IMG/VR virus record: IMGVR_UViG_3300035703_000185
Coordinates: 1 to 40,534 of that record
Length of the DNA: 40,534 nt
DNA from: a virus
Direction: 5' to 3' (one strand)
A program made the translations under genes and the position numbers. The first letter of the stretch is position 1. Each line of letters opens with the position of its first letter. Positions 1-6,586 of this stretch are shown one piece after another. Under the pieces are notes generated by a model, which worked only from the letters and a program-made list of their open reading frames with translations, was not told the origin of the DNA and made no database searches.

Positions 1-86
1 TGATCGGCTACGCCCTGTGCCTGGCCACCGAGCACGTGCTCTCGCGCCGCATCGACCGCCACATCCACAAGGGCCCGCGCGCATGA
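1..86 (+). CDS. 3' end of an unknown early phage protein (partial)
   Basis: Only the last 27 or so codons are visible, read in the frame that starts at base 3 and stops with TGA at 84-86. The visible tail is IGYALCLATEHVLSRRIDRH followed by a short basic end. Its stop overlaps the next start codon (ATGA), as in the rest of this operon, and its GC-rich third positions support coding. It is probably a small early-operon protein. Function unknown. Confidence 0.5.
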   Translation, partial: IGYALCLATEHVLSRRIDRHIHKGPRA

Positions 87-445
87 CCCGCCCCGACCAC
101 CCCGGCCCGCTGAACATCGCCCTGCACTACGACCTGCACCGCGCCGAGATCTACGCGCGCATCACCGTAGACACGCAGGACCCCCACGAACTGCACGTCG
201 ACATCAAGAGCCCCGACAACATCGACAAGGTGCTCAGCCGCACCGTCGAGCGCGTGCTCGCGCGCCCCGTGGCCGTGCACCACGTCATGCCCGACCGGCC
301 GCAGCTGTGGCTGGGCCGCACCGCCATCAACCTCGCCCCGCACCAGGTGCAGCCCGCCGCCGCATGGTGCCAGCGCTATCTCGACTGGCTGCGCGAAGGC
401 GACCTCACCCAGACCGCGCCGCGGGCGCAGCAGGCCTCCGCATGA
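83..445 (+). CDS. Unknown early phage protein, 120 aa
   Basis: I do not recognise this protein. It begins MTRPDHPGPLNIALHYDLHR at an ATG that overlaps the stop of the preceding gene. It is mixed alpha/beta in composition, has several His and Trp residues and an Ala/Gln-rich tail, and has no signal peptide or membrane segment. The longer frame starting at base 17 is rejected because the upstream part is a shadow of the preceding gene. Its stop overlaps the next start by 4 bases, so it is translationally coupled within the early rightward operon. Confidence 0.7.
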   Translation: MTRPDHPGPLNIALHYDLHRAEIYARITVDTQDPHELHVDIKSPDNIDKVLSRTVERVLARPVAVHHVMPDRPQLWLGRTAINLAPHQVQPAAAWCQRYLDWLREGDLTQTAPRAQQASA

Positions 446-699
446 CCGCCGCCGCCCTCACCACCCAGCCGCGCCCGCACACCGGCCGGCCCGACACCGC
501 GGCCGACCGCGTGCTGCGCCTGCTCACGCCCGGCGTGCCCACGCTGGCCAGCACTGTCGCTGACCTCACCCGCCACAGCGAGAGCTACGCCGCCGACCTG
601 CTGCAGCGCCTGCACCGCCGCGGCCTGGTGCAGCGCGTGCGCCACTACAGCGGCACTGTCGGCCAGCCCGCCTGGGCCTACATGAGGCCGCAGGCATGA
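442..699 (+). CDS. Small winged-helix-like early protein, 85 aa
   Basis: Residues about 22-80 read as a compact helix-turn-helix/wing unit: TAADRVLRLLTPG, then a helix containing LTRHSESYAADLLQRLHRRG, then LVQRVRHYSG and an aromatic end. This is the pattern of small MarR/ArsR-like winged helices (helix, recognition helix, basic wing). The ATG at 442 overlaps the previous stop (ATGA). It may bind DNA or act as a small regulator in the early operon. The target is unknown and the family is inferred from pattern only. Confidence 0.65.
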   Translation: MTAAALTTQPRPHTGRPDTAADRVLRLLTPGVPTLASTVADLTRHSESYAADLLQRLHRRGLVQRVRHYSGTVGQPAWAYMRPQA

Positions 700-896
700 A
701 CGTGCGCTCGATCCCGCCCAAGGCCGACTGGAAGCGCCACCACCCCACCGCCCGCGCCATCGCCGACCGCCTGCTGCAGCACCGCGACGTGCTGCGGCTC
801 AGCACCGGCCTGCTGGTCCAGGACATCACCACCACCCACCGCGTCGGCGCCACCACGGCCAGGCTCGCGGTGGGGTTTGCGAGGGCATCCGCTTGA
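696..896 (+). CDS. Unknown small early protein, 66 aa
   Basis: A basic 66-residue protein starting MNVRSIPPKADWKRHHPTAR. The middle, AIADRLLQHRDVLRLSTGLL, followed by TTHRVGATTARLAVGFARA, could form a small helix-turn-helix. It has no signal peptide or cysteines. Its ATG overlaps the preceding stop, and its own stop overlaps the next (TTG) start. I do not recognise a family. Confidence 0.55.
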   Translation: MNVRSIPPKADWKRHHPTARAIADRLLQHRDVLRLSTGLLVQDITTTHRVGATTARLAVGFARASA

Positions 897-1396
897 CCCC
901 CTTCCGCCGCCTCGCCGAGGCCATCATCCGCCGCGTCACTCGCCGCCCACCCGACGTCATCATCGGCGGCGCCGACGCGCCCTACCTGCGCCGCTGGCAC
1001 GTCCTGCCGCGCAACCGCATCTTCAACCTCTACCTGCACCACTTCCTGCGCGACGACGACGACCGCGCGCTGCACGACCACCCCTGGGCGTGGTGCAGCC
1101 TGGTGCTGGCTGGCGGCTACTACGAGCACACCATCGCCGCCGGCGGCATCCACCGCCGCCGCTGGCGCCCGGCCGGCAGCCTCGCCATCAGCGGCCCGCG
1201 TCGCGCGCACCGCATCGAGCTGCACAAGCTCCCTGCCGAACACGCCCCGCTGCCCGTCACCTGCTTCACCCTCTTCGCCACCGGCCCCACCGTCCGCAAC
1301 TGGGGCTTCCACTGCCCCAAGCGCGGCTGGGTGCCGTGGCAGCAGTTCACCGACCCCGCAGACCCGGGCATCGTCGGGCGAGGGTGCGAGCCGTGA
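893..1396 (+). CDS. Cupin-like phage protein, 167 aa
   Basis: The reading frame starts at a TTG that overlaps the previous stop (TTGA). The core has cupin character: LHHFLRDDDDRALHDHPWAW, then LVLAGGYYEH, later RRAHRIEL, and an aromatic C-terminal part (NWGFHCPKRGWVPW). The His residues of HDHPW and the later HRIEL are natural metal-ligand candidates for a double-stranded beta-helix. Similar cupin-like proteins of unknown function occur in other phages; the enzymatic role, if any, is unknown. It lies among small early genes, so a host-takeover or anti-defence role is possible but only inferred. Confidence 0.65.
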   Translation: MTPFRRLAEAIIRRVTRRPPDVIIGGADAPYLRRWHVLPRNRIFNLYLHHFLRDDDDRALHDHPWAWCSLVLAGGYYEHTIAAGGIHRRRWRPAGSLAISGPRRAHRIELHKLPAEHAPLPVTCFTLFATGPTVRNWGFHCPKRGWVPWQQFTDPADPGIVGRGCEP

Positions 1397-1671
1397 TGCG
1401 CATCGAGTGGATGCCCAGTCGTGACGGCTCACTGGATCGGGTCACTGTGGTCGACCGACGCGCGGGCTACCAGGCGAAGGTGCGCAACGCAGACCTGCAC
1501 ATCACGCTCGACTTCCGCAGCCGCTACGCCCGGGGCCTTGCCTACAAAGCCCGGGCCGGACTGATCTGCAAGCAAGGCGTCGATCACGCCCTGCGCGCCG
1601 CCCTGCAGCAGCTCGACTGGACCCCACCCCACCCCCGCCCCGACGCGCCGCCAGCCCGCGACTGCGCCTGA
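1396..1671 (+). CDS. Unknown early phage protein, 91 aa
   Basis: The ATG at 1396 overlaps the TGA of the cupin-like gene; an in-frame GTG at 1393 is an alternative. The protein begins MRIEWMPSRDGSLDRVTVVD and has alternating hydrophobic strands (VTVVD, LHITLDF), then a basic helix and a Pro-rich tail. This suggests a small beta-rich fold. No family is recognised. An untranslated gap of about 19 bases follows before the next start, one of the few gaps in this operon. Confidence 0.6.
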   Translation: MRIEWMPSRDGSLDRVTVVDRRAGYQAKVRNADLHITLDFRSRYARGLAYKARAGLICKQGVDHALRAALQQLDWTPPHPRPDAPPARDCA

Positions 1672-1690
1672 CTCACTCCCGAGGCCACCC

Positions 1691-1942
1691 ATGACCATCG
1701 CCCACAGCGAAGAGCTGCCCGTCGACGAGAACTCCATCGAACACCGCGCCGCCTGTCTGCGCGCCGCCGACGACGCCTACCGCGAAGCCGCCGGCATCGC
1801 CGCGATAGCCCGAAACAAGGAAACCGACGCACTCAACGCCCTGAATGCGGCCCAGGCAGCATTCGACAAGGCCGTAGAGAGCATGCGGAGAAGCGCAGCC
1901 CGCGGCTCGGACTGGAACCGCCTGCCCAGCTTTCCCGCATGA
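1691..1942 (+). CDS. Unknown helical early protein, 83 aa
   Basis: An Ala-rich, almost entirely helical protein (MTIAHSEELPVDENSIEHRA and onward). Heptad-like spacing in residues about 15-65 suggests a coiled coil or helical bundle. The ATG is preceded by a purine-rich stretch (cccgaggccaccc). The stop overlaps the start of the methylase gene (ATGA), so the two are coupled. It could be a partner of the methylase, but there is no direct evidence. Confidence 0.6.
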   Translation: MTIAHSEELPVDENSIEHRAACLRAADDAYREAAGIAAIARNKETDALNALNAAQAAFDKAVESMRRSAARGSDWNRLPSFPA

Positions 1943-2790
1943 CAATCACCCGCCCCGCCATGCGCTACCACGGCAGCAAGTTCCGCCTGGCCGACTGGAT
2001 CCTGCCGCTGCTGCCCGAGCATCGCTGCTACGTCGAGCCCTACGGCGGCGCGGCCGGCGTGCTGCTGCGCAAGCCGCGCGCGGAAGTCGAGGTCTACAAC
2101 GACCTCGACGGCGACATGGTCAACTTCTTCCGCGTGGTGCGCGACGCCCAGGCCTGCGCCGAACTGATCCGCCAGCTCGAGCTGACGCCCTACGCACGCG
2201 CCGAGTTCGAACTGGCGTGGCAGCCCACCGACTGCCCCATCGAACGCGCCCGCCGCACCTGCATCCGCGCACAGATGGGCTTCGGCAGCGCCGGCGCCAC
2301 GAAGCAAACCACCGGCTTCCGCATCGGCCACCGCAAGAACTACCAATCCGTGCAGACCGACTGGGCCAAGTACCCCGCCCACCTCGCCGCCGTCGCCCAG
2401 CGCATGCAGGGCGTGCTGATCGAGCAGCGCCCGGCGCTGCAGGTGATGGCCGACCACGACGCCGCCGACACCCTGCACTTCGTGGATCCGCCCTACCTGC
2501 ACAGCACCCGCAGCAAGCCCCGCGGCGCCACGCGCACCCAGGCCTACCGCCACGAAATGACCGACGCCGACCACGCCGAACTGCTGGCCGCAGTGCAGGG
2601 CCTGCGCGGCCTGGTGATGCTCTGCGGCTACGCCAGCGAGCTCTACACAGACACCCTGCGCGGCTGGCTGCGGCTCGACAAAGCCACCCGCGCAGCGTCT
2701 GGCCAGAGCGGCGGCGCACCCCGCACCGAATCGCTGTGGCTGAACCCGGCCGCGGCCGAAGCCCAGCAGCAGGGACGGCTCATCGCATGA
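1939..2790 (+). CDS. dam: DNA adenine (N6) methylase, D12/Dam family
   Basis: A 283-aa class D12 (Dam-like) adenine methyltransferase, which transfers a methyl group from S-adenosylmethionine to adenine in DNA. Visible motifs are the N-terminal YHGSKFRLADWI (motif X region, about residue 10), EPYGGAAGVLL (SAM-binding motif I, Phe replaced by Tyr, about residue 33), and FVDPPY (catalytic DPPY, about residue 181). Length and motif order fit the family. No restriction endonuclease partner is adjacent, so it is an orphan phage methylase, commonly linked to protection from host restriction or to regulation. It is coupled to both neighbours by overlaps. The target sequence cannot be read from here. 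Confidence 0.93.
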   Translation: MTITRPAMRYHGSKFRLADWILPLLPEHRCYVEPYGGAAGVLLRKPRAEVEVYNDLDGDMVNFFRVVRDAQACAELIRQLELTPYARAEFELAWQPTDCPIERARRTCIRAQMGFGSAGATKQTTGFRIGHRKNYQSVQTDWAKYPAHLAAVAQRMQGVLIEQRPALQVMADHDAADTLHFVDPPYLHSTRSKPRGATRTQAYRHEMTDADHAELLAAVQGLRGLVMLCGYASELYTDTLRGWLRLDKATRAASGQSGGAPRTESLWLNPAAAEAQQQGRLIA

Positions 2791-2981
2791 CCAGCCCCGC
2801 CCGCCGCATGAAGCAGCAACCCCTGCCCCTGCCCGACACCCGCGCCACCGCCGCGCACTACCGGGCATCCGCCGAGCGCGCCCTGGTCGACAGCAACTAC
2901 ACGCCCACCGAACAGCGGCAGCGCCACGCCTACTACCTGCAGAAAGCCCAAGAACTCGAGGCCCAGCGCAATGAGCACTGA
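2787..2981 (+). CDS. Unknown small early protein, 64 aa
   Basis: A short, Gln/Arg-rich protein starting MTSPARRMKQQPLPLPDTRA at an ATG overlapping the methylase stop. The second half (AAHYRASAERALVDSNYTP, then a helix ending in KAQELEAQR) looks like a pair of helices. The start is set by the ATGA overlap; the much longer open frame upstream is a shadow of the methylase gene. Function unknown. Confidence 0.6.
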   Translation: MTSPARRMKQQPLPLPDTRATAAHYRASAERALVDSNYTPTEQRQRHAYYLQKAQELEAQRNEH

Positions 2982-3411
2982 CACCCCTACCGCACAGCCC
3001 GAACCCACTCGACAGAGCTTCTTCTCTATCGACGAAGAGAACTTCAACTACGAAACCAAGTGGGAAGCGATGGGCGCGATGGACGACGAAAGCCGTCTAA
3101 ACGTCGGCGCCGAGTACGAAGAGGGTGTGTTTGAGCATGCCGACCCGCGCGACGCCTTCGACGTTAAAGACCTGACCGAACGATACGATGAATGGCTGTC
3201 GGACAACGCCTACCTTGGCGAAGACGGCGAGTACTTCACGCTGTTCAGCACCGACGCCCGCGCCGAGCTCGACCAACTACTCCGCGCCTGGCACGACAAG
3301 CACAAGCCCAACGTGACCCTGTGGAAGCCGGTCGGCCGCACGATCACCCACACAGTCACCGCCGAAGATCTCGCCGAGTTCCACGCCGGCAACCCGGGCG
3401 AGGGCCGGTGA
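2971..3411 (+). CDS. Acidic unknown early protein, 146 aa
   Basis: A strongly acidic, soluble protein with many Asp/Glu residues between about 20 and 90 (for example DDESRLNVGAEYEEGVFEHA) and a beta-like C-terminal part (VTLWKPVGRTITHTV). Small acidic phage early proteins include several DNA mimics that block host DNA-binding enzymes; that role is only a possibility here. It overlaps the previous gene by 11 bases and the next by one base. Third-position codon use is somewhat less GC-biased than in its neighbours. Confidence 0.65.
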   Translation: MSTDTPTAQPEPTRQSFFSIDEENFNYETKWEAMGAMDDESRLNVGAEYEEGVFEHADPRDAFDVKDLTERYDEWLSDNAYLGEDGEYFTLFSTDARAELDQLLRAWHDKHKPNVTLWKPVGRTITHTVTAEDLAEFHAGNPGEGR

Positions 3412-3908
3412 TGAGCCATCAACCCGGCACCACCCTCAAACCCCTGGTCAAGCTGCCCAAGTCCGGCGACGCCTGCTGGGAATGGATCGGCCGCGCCACC
3501 GCCGGCGGCTACCCGGTCAAGCAGTTCAACGGCGCGCCCATCCCGGCACGCCGCTGGATCTACACCCAACTGCTGGGCCCGATCCCCGACGGCCTGGTGG
3601 TGGCCGCGCGCTGCGGCAACCGCATGTGCGTCAACCCGCTGCACCTGTACGTGACCTTCCAGGCGCACGCCAACCGCGACGGCAGCAACACCGTGCTGAC
3701 ACCGTCCGACGTCGCCGAGATCCGCGCCAAGGGCCGCGCTCGCACACCCAGCCTCGCCCGCCTGCTGGCCGAGCGCTACGGCGTCACCCCGCAGACCATT
3801 CGCGACGTCTGGCGCCGCCACAGCCACCGCACCCCGCGCAAGCGCCCCGATGCCAAGGCCGTCAACTTGCCCGCCACGCTCGCCGAACCCGAGGCCGAAG
3901 CCGCATGA
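3411..3908 (+). CDS. HNH endonuclease-like protein, first His apparently lost
   Basis: A 165-aa protein with an HNH_3-type zinc core at about residues 60-88: VVAARCGNRMCVNPLHLYVT, followed by an Asn (HANRDG). Related HNH proteins usually have His two residues before the first Cys (HxC...CxNPxHL). Here that place reads Ala-Arg-Cys, so the first catalytic His appears missing. C-terminal to this is a helix-turn-helix-like segment (PSLARLLAERYGVTPQTIRD) that may direct DNA binding. It may be a nicking enzyme with altered chemistry or a DNA-binding relic. The stop overlaps the next start. Confidence 0.75.
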   Translation: MSHQPGTTLKPLVKLPKSGDACWEWIGRATAGGYPVKQFNGAPIPARRWIYTQLLGPIPDGLVVAARCGNRMCVNPLHLYVTFQAHANRDGSNTVLTPSDVAEIRAKGRARTPSLARLLAERYGVTPQTIRDVWRRHSHRTPRKRPDAKAVNLPATLAEPEAEAA

Positions 3909-4339
3909 CCACCGCCAGCCGCACCGTGCAGCGCGCCCAGGCCCTGCTGCAGCAGCGCGAAGAGGTCGGCCGCGCCAAGTACGGCACCGACGTCGATCGC
4001 ACCGACCTGCTGGCCAGCGACTGGCTGCAGCACGCGATCGAAGAGGCCGCCGACAAGCTGCTCTATCTGCTGCGCGCCCGCGACCAGGTGCGCGCATTGG
4101 AATCGCAGCTCGGCCCCACCACCGGCGACCTCAGCCCCGTCGAGACCGCCTGCCTGCATTCGCTCAAGACCCTGGGCCCGATGAGCACGGAAGCCGCCGC
4201 CATCCTCGCCCGCAGCACGGAAGCCCGCACCAGCCACGCCCTGAACAAACTCTGCCGCCGCGGCCTCGCCCGCCTGCAGCCGACCACCCGCCCCGCCAAG
4301 GGCCGCCCCATCAAGGTCTTCGAGGCCCGCCATGACTGA
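3905..4339 (+). CDS. Pyrophosphohydrolase-like/winged-helix two-part protein, 144 aa
   Basis: The N-terminal half (about residues 5-60) contains EEVGRAKYGTDVDRTDLLAS and DWLQHAIEEAADKLLYL. This pattern (KYG...L, DWLQHA.EE..D...YL) is seen in small phage proteins of the MazG-like/dNTP pyrophosphohydrolase type. The C-terminal half (about 78-140) looks like a winged helix: SPVETACLHSLKTLGPMSTE, then a recognition helix and a basic wing. Fusion of the two is unusual. I infer a nucleotide-related or regulatory role. The start comes from the ATGA overlap with the preceding gene. Confidence 0.6.
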   Translation: MTTASRTVQRAQALLQQREEVGRAKYGTDVDRTDLLASDWLQHAIEEAADKLLYLLRARDQVRALESQLGPTTGDLSPVETACLHSLKTLGPMSTEAAAILARSTEARTSHALNKLCRRGLARLQPTTRPAKGRPIKVFEARHD

Positions 4340-4733
4340 CCCCAGCACCGACGAATACACCCTGCTCGGCCTACTCGCCGACATCCGCGCCGCCGCCGGC
4401 GACCGCGAAGGCCGGCTGATGCAGCCGGAGCTGGTCGAGCACATTCGCGGGCTGAAGGCTCGGGCCGATGAGGCCGACAGACTCCGCGCCGAGGTGGCGG
4501 TGAAGGACGCGCGGATTGCGGAATCGGACGAAGCCCTGGTCGAGGCAAACAAACTGCTTGGCGAGTTTTCGTCGGAACGCGACCGCCTCCGCGCCGAGGT
4601 GGAGGCGCTGCGCAACCGCTGCCAACAGGCGCACGACGCGATCTTGAGCGGCGAGTCCGACTCCGAGCTGCTAGCTAGGCTGGATTTCTGGACAGCCGCC
4701 CGCGCCGAAGGCGGGAAGGGGGTGGGGTTGTGA
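4332..4733 (+). CDS. Coiled-coil early protein, 133 aa
   Basis: Residues about 30-105 form a long predicted coiled coil, with regular heptads of Leu/Ala and charged residues (LKARADEADRLRAEVAVKDA, then ERDRLRAEVEALRNRC). There is no catalytic motif. Phage genomes often carry such small coiled-coil proteins in early operons, annotated as hypothetical. It overlaps the preceding gene by 8 bases, and its stop overlaps a GTG start. Confidence 0.65.
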   Translation: MTDPSTDEYTLLGLLADIRAAAGDREGRLMQPELVEHIRGLKARADEADRLRAEVAVKDARIAESDEALVEANKLLGEFSSERDRLRAEVEALRNRCQQAHDAILSGESDSELLARLDFWTAARAEGGKGVGL

Positions 4734-4951
4734 TCCGATCAGGAAAGTTCGCCGACCCGTGGCGCGGCGACGGATGGTTCATCGCTAGTAGAAACTGGCT
4801 GATGGCCATCCGGTGGCGGTGGCGCTTTGCGTTTGTGCGCCCGCCCGGAAAGCCCGGTTATGCCCGGCTGTACGTCGGGCCTTTTGAGATCGAGCGCAGG
4901 GCCGAGTGGGCAGCCAAGCGAGCCGCCCGGGCGAAGGAAGGTGCGGAGTGA
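4730..4951 (+). CDS. Unknown basic Trp-rich early protein, 73 aa
   Basis: Starts at a GTG overlapping the previous TGA (GTGA). The protein is rich in Trp and Arg (DPWRGDGWFIASRNWLMAIR, WRWRFAFVRPPG), with a helical basic tail. No signal peptide or true membrane span is apparent; the hydrophobic parts are broken by charged residues. Unknown function. The stop overlaps the next ATG by one base. Confidence 0.55.
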   Translation: MIRSGKFADPWRGDGWFIASRNWLMAIRWRWRFAFVRPPGKPGYARLYVGPFEIERRAEWAAKRAARAKEGAE

Positions 4952-5235
4952 TGCACATCTATGATTCGCGAGTGCGCCTGACTCACATCCCTTCAGGCCG
5001 CGTCGTCATCACCTCCGGGCACTGGCGTGCCTCGCTGCACCGGATGCGTGAGAACGCCATGCGATTGCTGGCATCGAAGCTCTGGCGCGACGCAAACGAA
5101 CCGGCCGACATGGCGCGGGAGGTCGCGGCATACATCCTTCCGGACGATGTGGAAGCCCCGCACGATCTGGCGCCGTACCGTATCGGGCCTGCGATTGGAG
5201 CCGCCCAGCACGGCGAGGGCCAGAACCATGGCTGA
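4951..5235 (+). CDS. Release-factor (RF-1 domain)-like small protein without GGQ
   Basis: Residues about 5-46 (DSRVRLTHIPSGRVVITSGH, then RMRENAMRLLASKLW) match the segment that follows the GGQ loop in class I peptide-chain release factors (pattern SAVRxTHIPTGxVV...NRAxAMxxLRxxL). The catalytic GGQ and the codon-recognition domain are absent; the protein has only 94 residues. Some phages encode short RF-1-domain proteins; their role is not settled. It may bind the ribosome or tRNA mimicry sites, or be a degraded fragment. Start chosen at the ATG overlapping the previous stop. Confidence 0.65.
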   Translation: MHIYDSRVRLTHIPSGRVVITSGHWRASLHRMRENAMRLLASKLWRDANEPADMAREVAAYILPDDVEAPHDLAPYRIGPAIGAAQHGEGQNHG

Positions 5236-5917
5236 CGGCACCCAGCACCATTTCCGCTTCCGCTGGACCGCCGACGCGGTGGCCACCCTGCGCCACCTGT
5301 ACCCCGACCACGCCGCACAGGACGTGGCGGTCGCGATCGGCTGCAGCACCTCAGCCGCGCACAACAAAGCCGCCGCGCTGGGCCTTAGCAAGTCGCGCGC
5401 GTGGTGGGCACGCGAAGCTGAGCGCGCCAAGATCGTCGGCGCTGCCAGCCGCTTCCGCCCAGGTCAAACGCCCTGGAACAAGGGCACGCATTTCGTGGCC
5501 GGCGGCCGCAGCGCCGAGACGCGATTCAAGGCCGGCCGCCCTGCGCACGAAGCGGCCAACTACCTCCCCATCGGCAGCACCCGCATCACGAAGGATGGCT
5601 ACCTTGAGCGCAAGGTCACCGACGACCCCGCCCTGGTGCCCGCCCGCCGCTGGGTGGCCGTGCACCGCCAGGTGTGGGAAGCCGCGCACGGCACGGTGCC
5701 GCCCGGCCACGCCGTCGTGTTCAAACCCGGCCACCGCACCACCGCCGAGGCCGAGATCACCCTCGACCGCATCGAACTGGTCACGCGCGCCGAGCTGATG
5801 CGCCGCAACAGCTACCACACGAACTACCCGCCCGAGCTGCGCACGCTGGTGCAGCTACGCGGCGCCCTGAACCGCAAGATCAACAACCGCCGCAAGCGGC
5901 TGGAGCCCACCCGATGA
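5228..5917 (+). CDS. HNH endonuclease with N-terminal helix-turn-helix
   Basis: A 229-aa homing-type HNH protein. The N-terminal 55 residues (FRWTADAVATLRHLYPDHAA, then a recognition-like helix with GCSTSAAHNKAAALGL) resemble a Myb/SANT-like HTH. The segment GQTPWNKGTHF and FKAGRPAHEAANY is typical of this phage HNH group. The HNH core follows: AVHRQVWEAAHGTVPPGHAV (His at about 146, second His at about 161), then IELVTRAELMRRNS. It probably cuts or nicks DNA, acting either as a free-standing homing enzyme or in phage DNA metabolism. Overlaps both neighbours. Confidence 0.82.
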   Translation: MADGTQHHFRFRWTADAVATLRHLYPDHAAQDVAVAIGCSTSAAHNKAAALGLSKSRAWWAREAERAKIVGAASRFRPGQTPWNKGTHFVAGGRSAETRFKAGRPAHEAANYLPIGSTRITKDGYLERKVTDDPALVPARRWVAVHRQVWEAAHGTVPPGHAVVFKPGHRTTAEAEITLDRIELVTRAELMRRNSYHTNYPPELRTLVQLRGALNRKINNRRKRLEPTR

Positions 5918-6153
5918 AAAACGCCATGGTCGACGTCCGCAACCACATCGTCGCCGCCCTCGAGCGCCTGGGCGAAGAGGAAATCAAGCCGGACGACCTC
6001 AAGCGCGCCGCCGCCATCAGCGAGCTGGCCAAAACCTTCACCGACACCGTCCGCGTCGAGATCGAAGCCATGAAGCTGCTGTCCGTGAAAGACCAGCTGC
6101 CCGCTCCGCTGCGCCCGAAGCCCTTTGAATCGCTCGAGCACAGCCAGTCGTGA
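5914..6153 (+). CDS. Unknown small helical protein, 79 aa
   Basis: A helical protein (MKNAMVDVRNHIVAALERLG, then a helix with DDLKRAAAISELAKTFTDT) ending in a short Pro-rich tail. This pattern (small acidic-basic helical protein next to HNH genes) is seen in many phages and is annotated hypothetical. The ATG overlaps the HNH stop (ATGA). No motif for a function is visible. Confidence 0.65.
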   Translation: MKNAMVDVRNHIVAALERLGEEEIKPDDLKRAAAISELAKTFTDTVRVEIEAMKLLSVKDQLPAPLRPKPFESLEHSQS

Positions 6154-6353
6154 TGAGCACCGAGACCATCATCCTCACCGCCGCCGAAGTCTGCGACATG
6201 CTTCGGCTCAGCACGCGCACATTCGAGCGCCGGCACACCTGGCGGCCCAAGTTCCCGGCGCCCCTCACGCGCAGGCCGCTGACCTGGACGCGCGAGGCTG
6301 TGATTGAATGGGTGCGCAAGCGCGATGCTCTCGCGCAGAGGGAGGCGGCGTGA
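6153..6353 (+). CDS. AlpA/excisionase-like HTH protein, 66 aa
   Basis: A MerR-type winged-helix of the AlpA/Xis size. It has LTAAEVCDMLRLSTRTFERR (helix-turn-helix, about residues 7-26), a Pro-containing wing (RPKFPAPLTRRP) and the helix TREAVIEWVRKRD. AlpA-like proteins serve as excisionases or activators of integrase. Its place as one of the last genes of the rightward early operon, just before the converging integrase and the attP region, supports a directionality (Xis) role. An in-frame GTG lies one codon upstream of the chosen ATG. Confidence 0.75.
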   Translation: MSTETIILTAAEVCDMLRLSTRTFERRHTWRPKFPAPLTRRPLTWTREAVIEWVRKRDALAQREAA

Positions 6354-6586
6354 ACAGAAAATTAGAAGGTATGTCGCGGGCTGACCTTTGCGCGCTGATG
6401 CCGCCGGACTGCCTGATGCATCCCGACCCCTCGCTTTCGCTTCAGCTGCGGCAGCTGCTGAAGGCGTTGACTTATCCCGCATCGCTAGACGCTTACCGCA
6501 GGGTTGCGAATCAGACAGTTTTTTCTACTGCCGACGTTCACGCGGCCCATTGCTGGATGTCGAGCAATGGGCAGCTGAACCCCTAA
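6350..6586 (+). CDS. Unknown small protein at the end of the early operon, 78 aa
   Basis: Starts at GTG 6350, overlapping the previous stop (GTGA), with a good purine-rich ribosome site (gagggaggc) just upstream; an ATG at 6371 is an alternative. Base composition is clearly less GC-rich than its neighbours, suggesting a later arrival. The protein has repeated Leu/Cys residues (MSRADLCALMPPDCLMHPDP) and helical segments. The 3' end overlaps the converging integrase gene by 4 bases. Unknown function. Confidence 0.55.
   Translation: MNRKLEGMSRADLCALMPPDCLMHPDPSLSLQLRQLLKALTYPASLDAYRRVANQTVFSTADVHAAHCWMSSNGQLNP

Noticed and set aside
5027-5227. N-terminal extension of the second HNH protein
   Set aside because: The extension is a shadow of the release-factor-like gene; the ATG at 5228 with an 8-base overlap is preferred.
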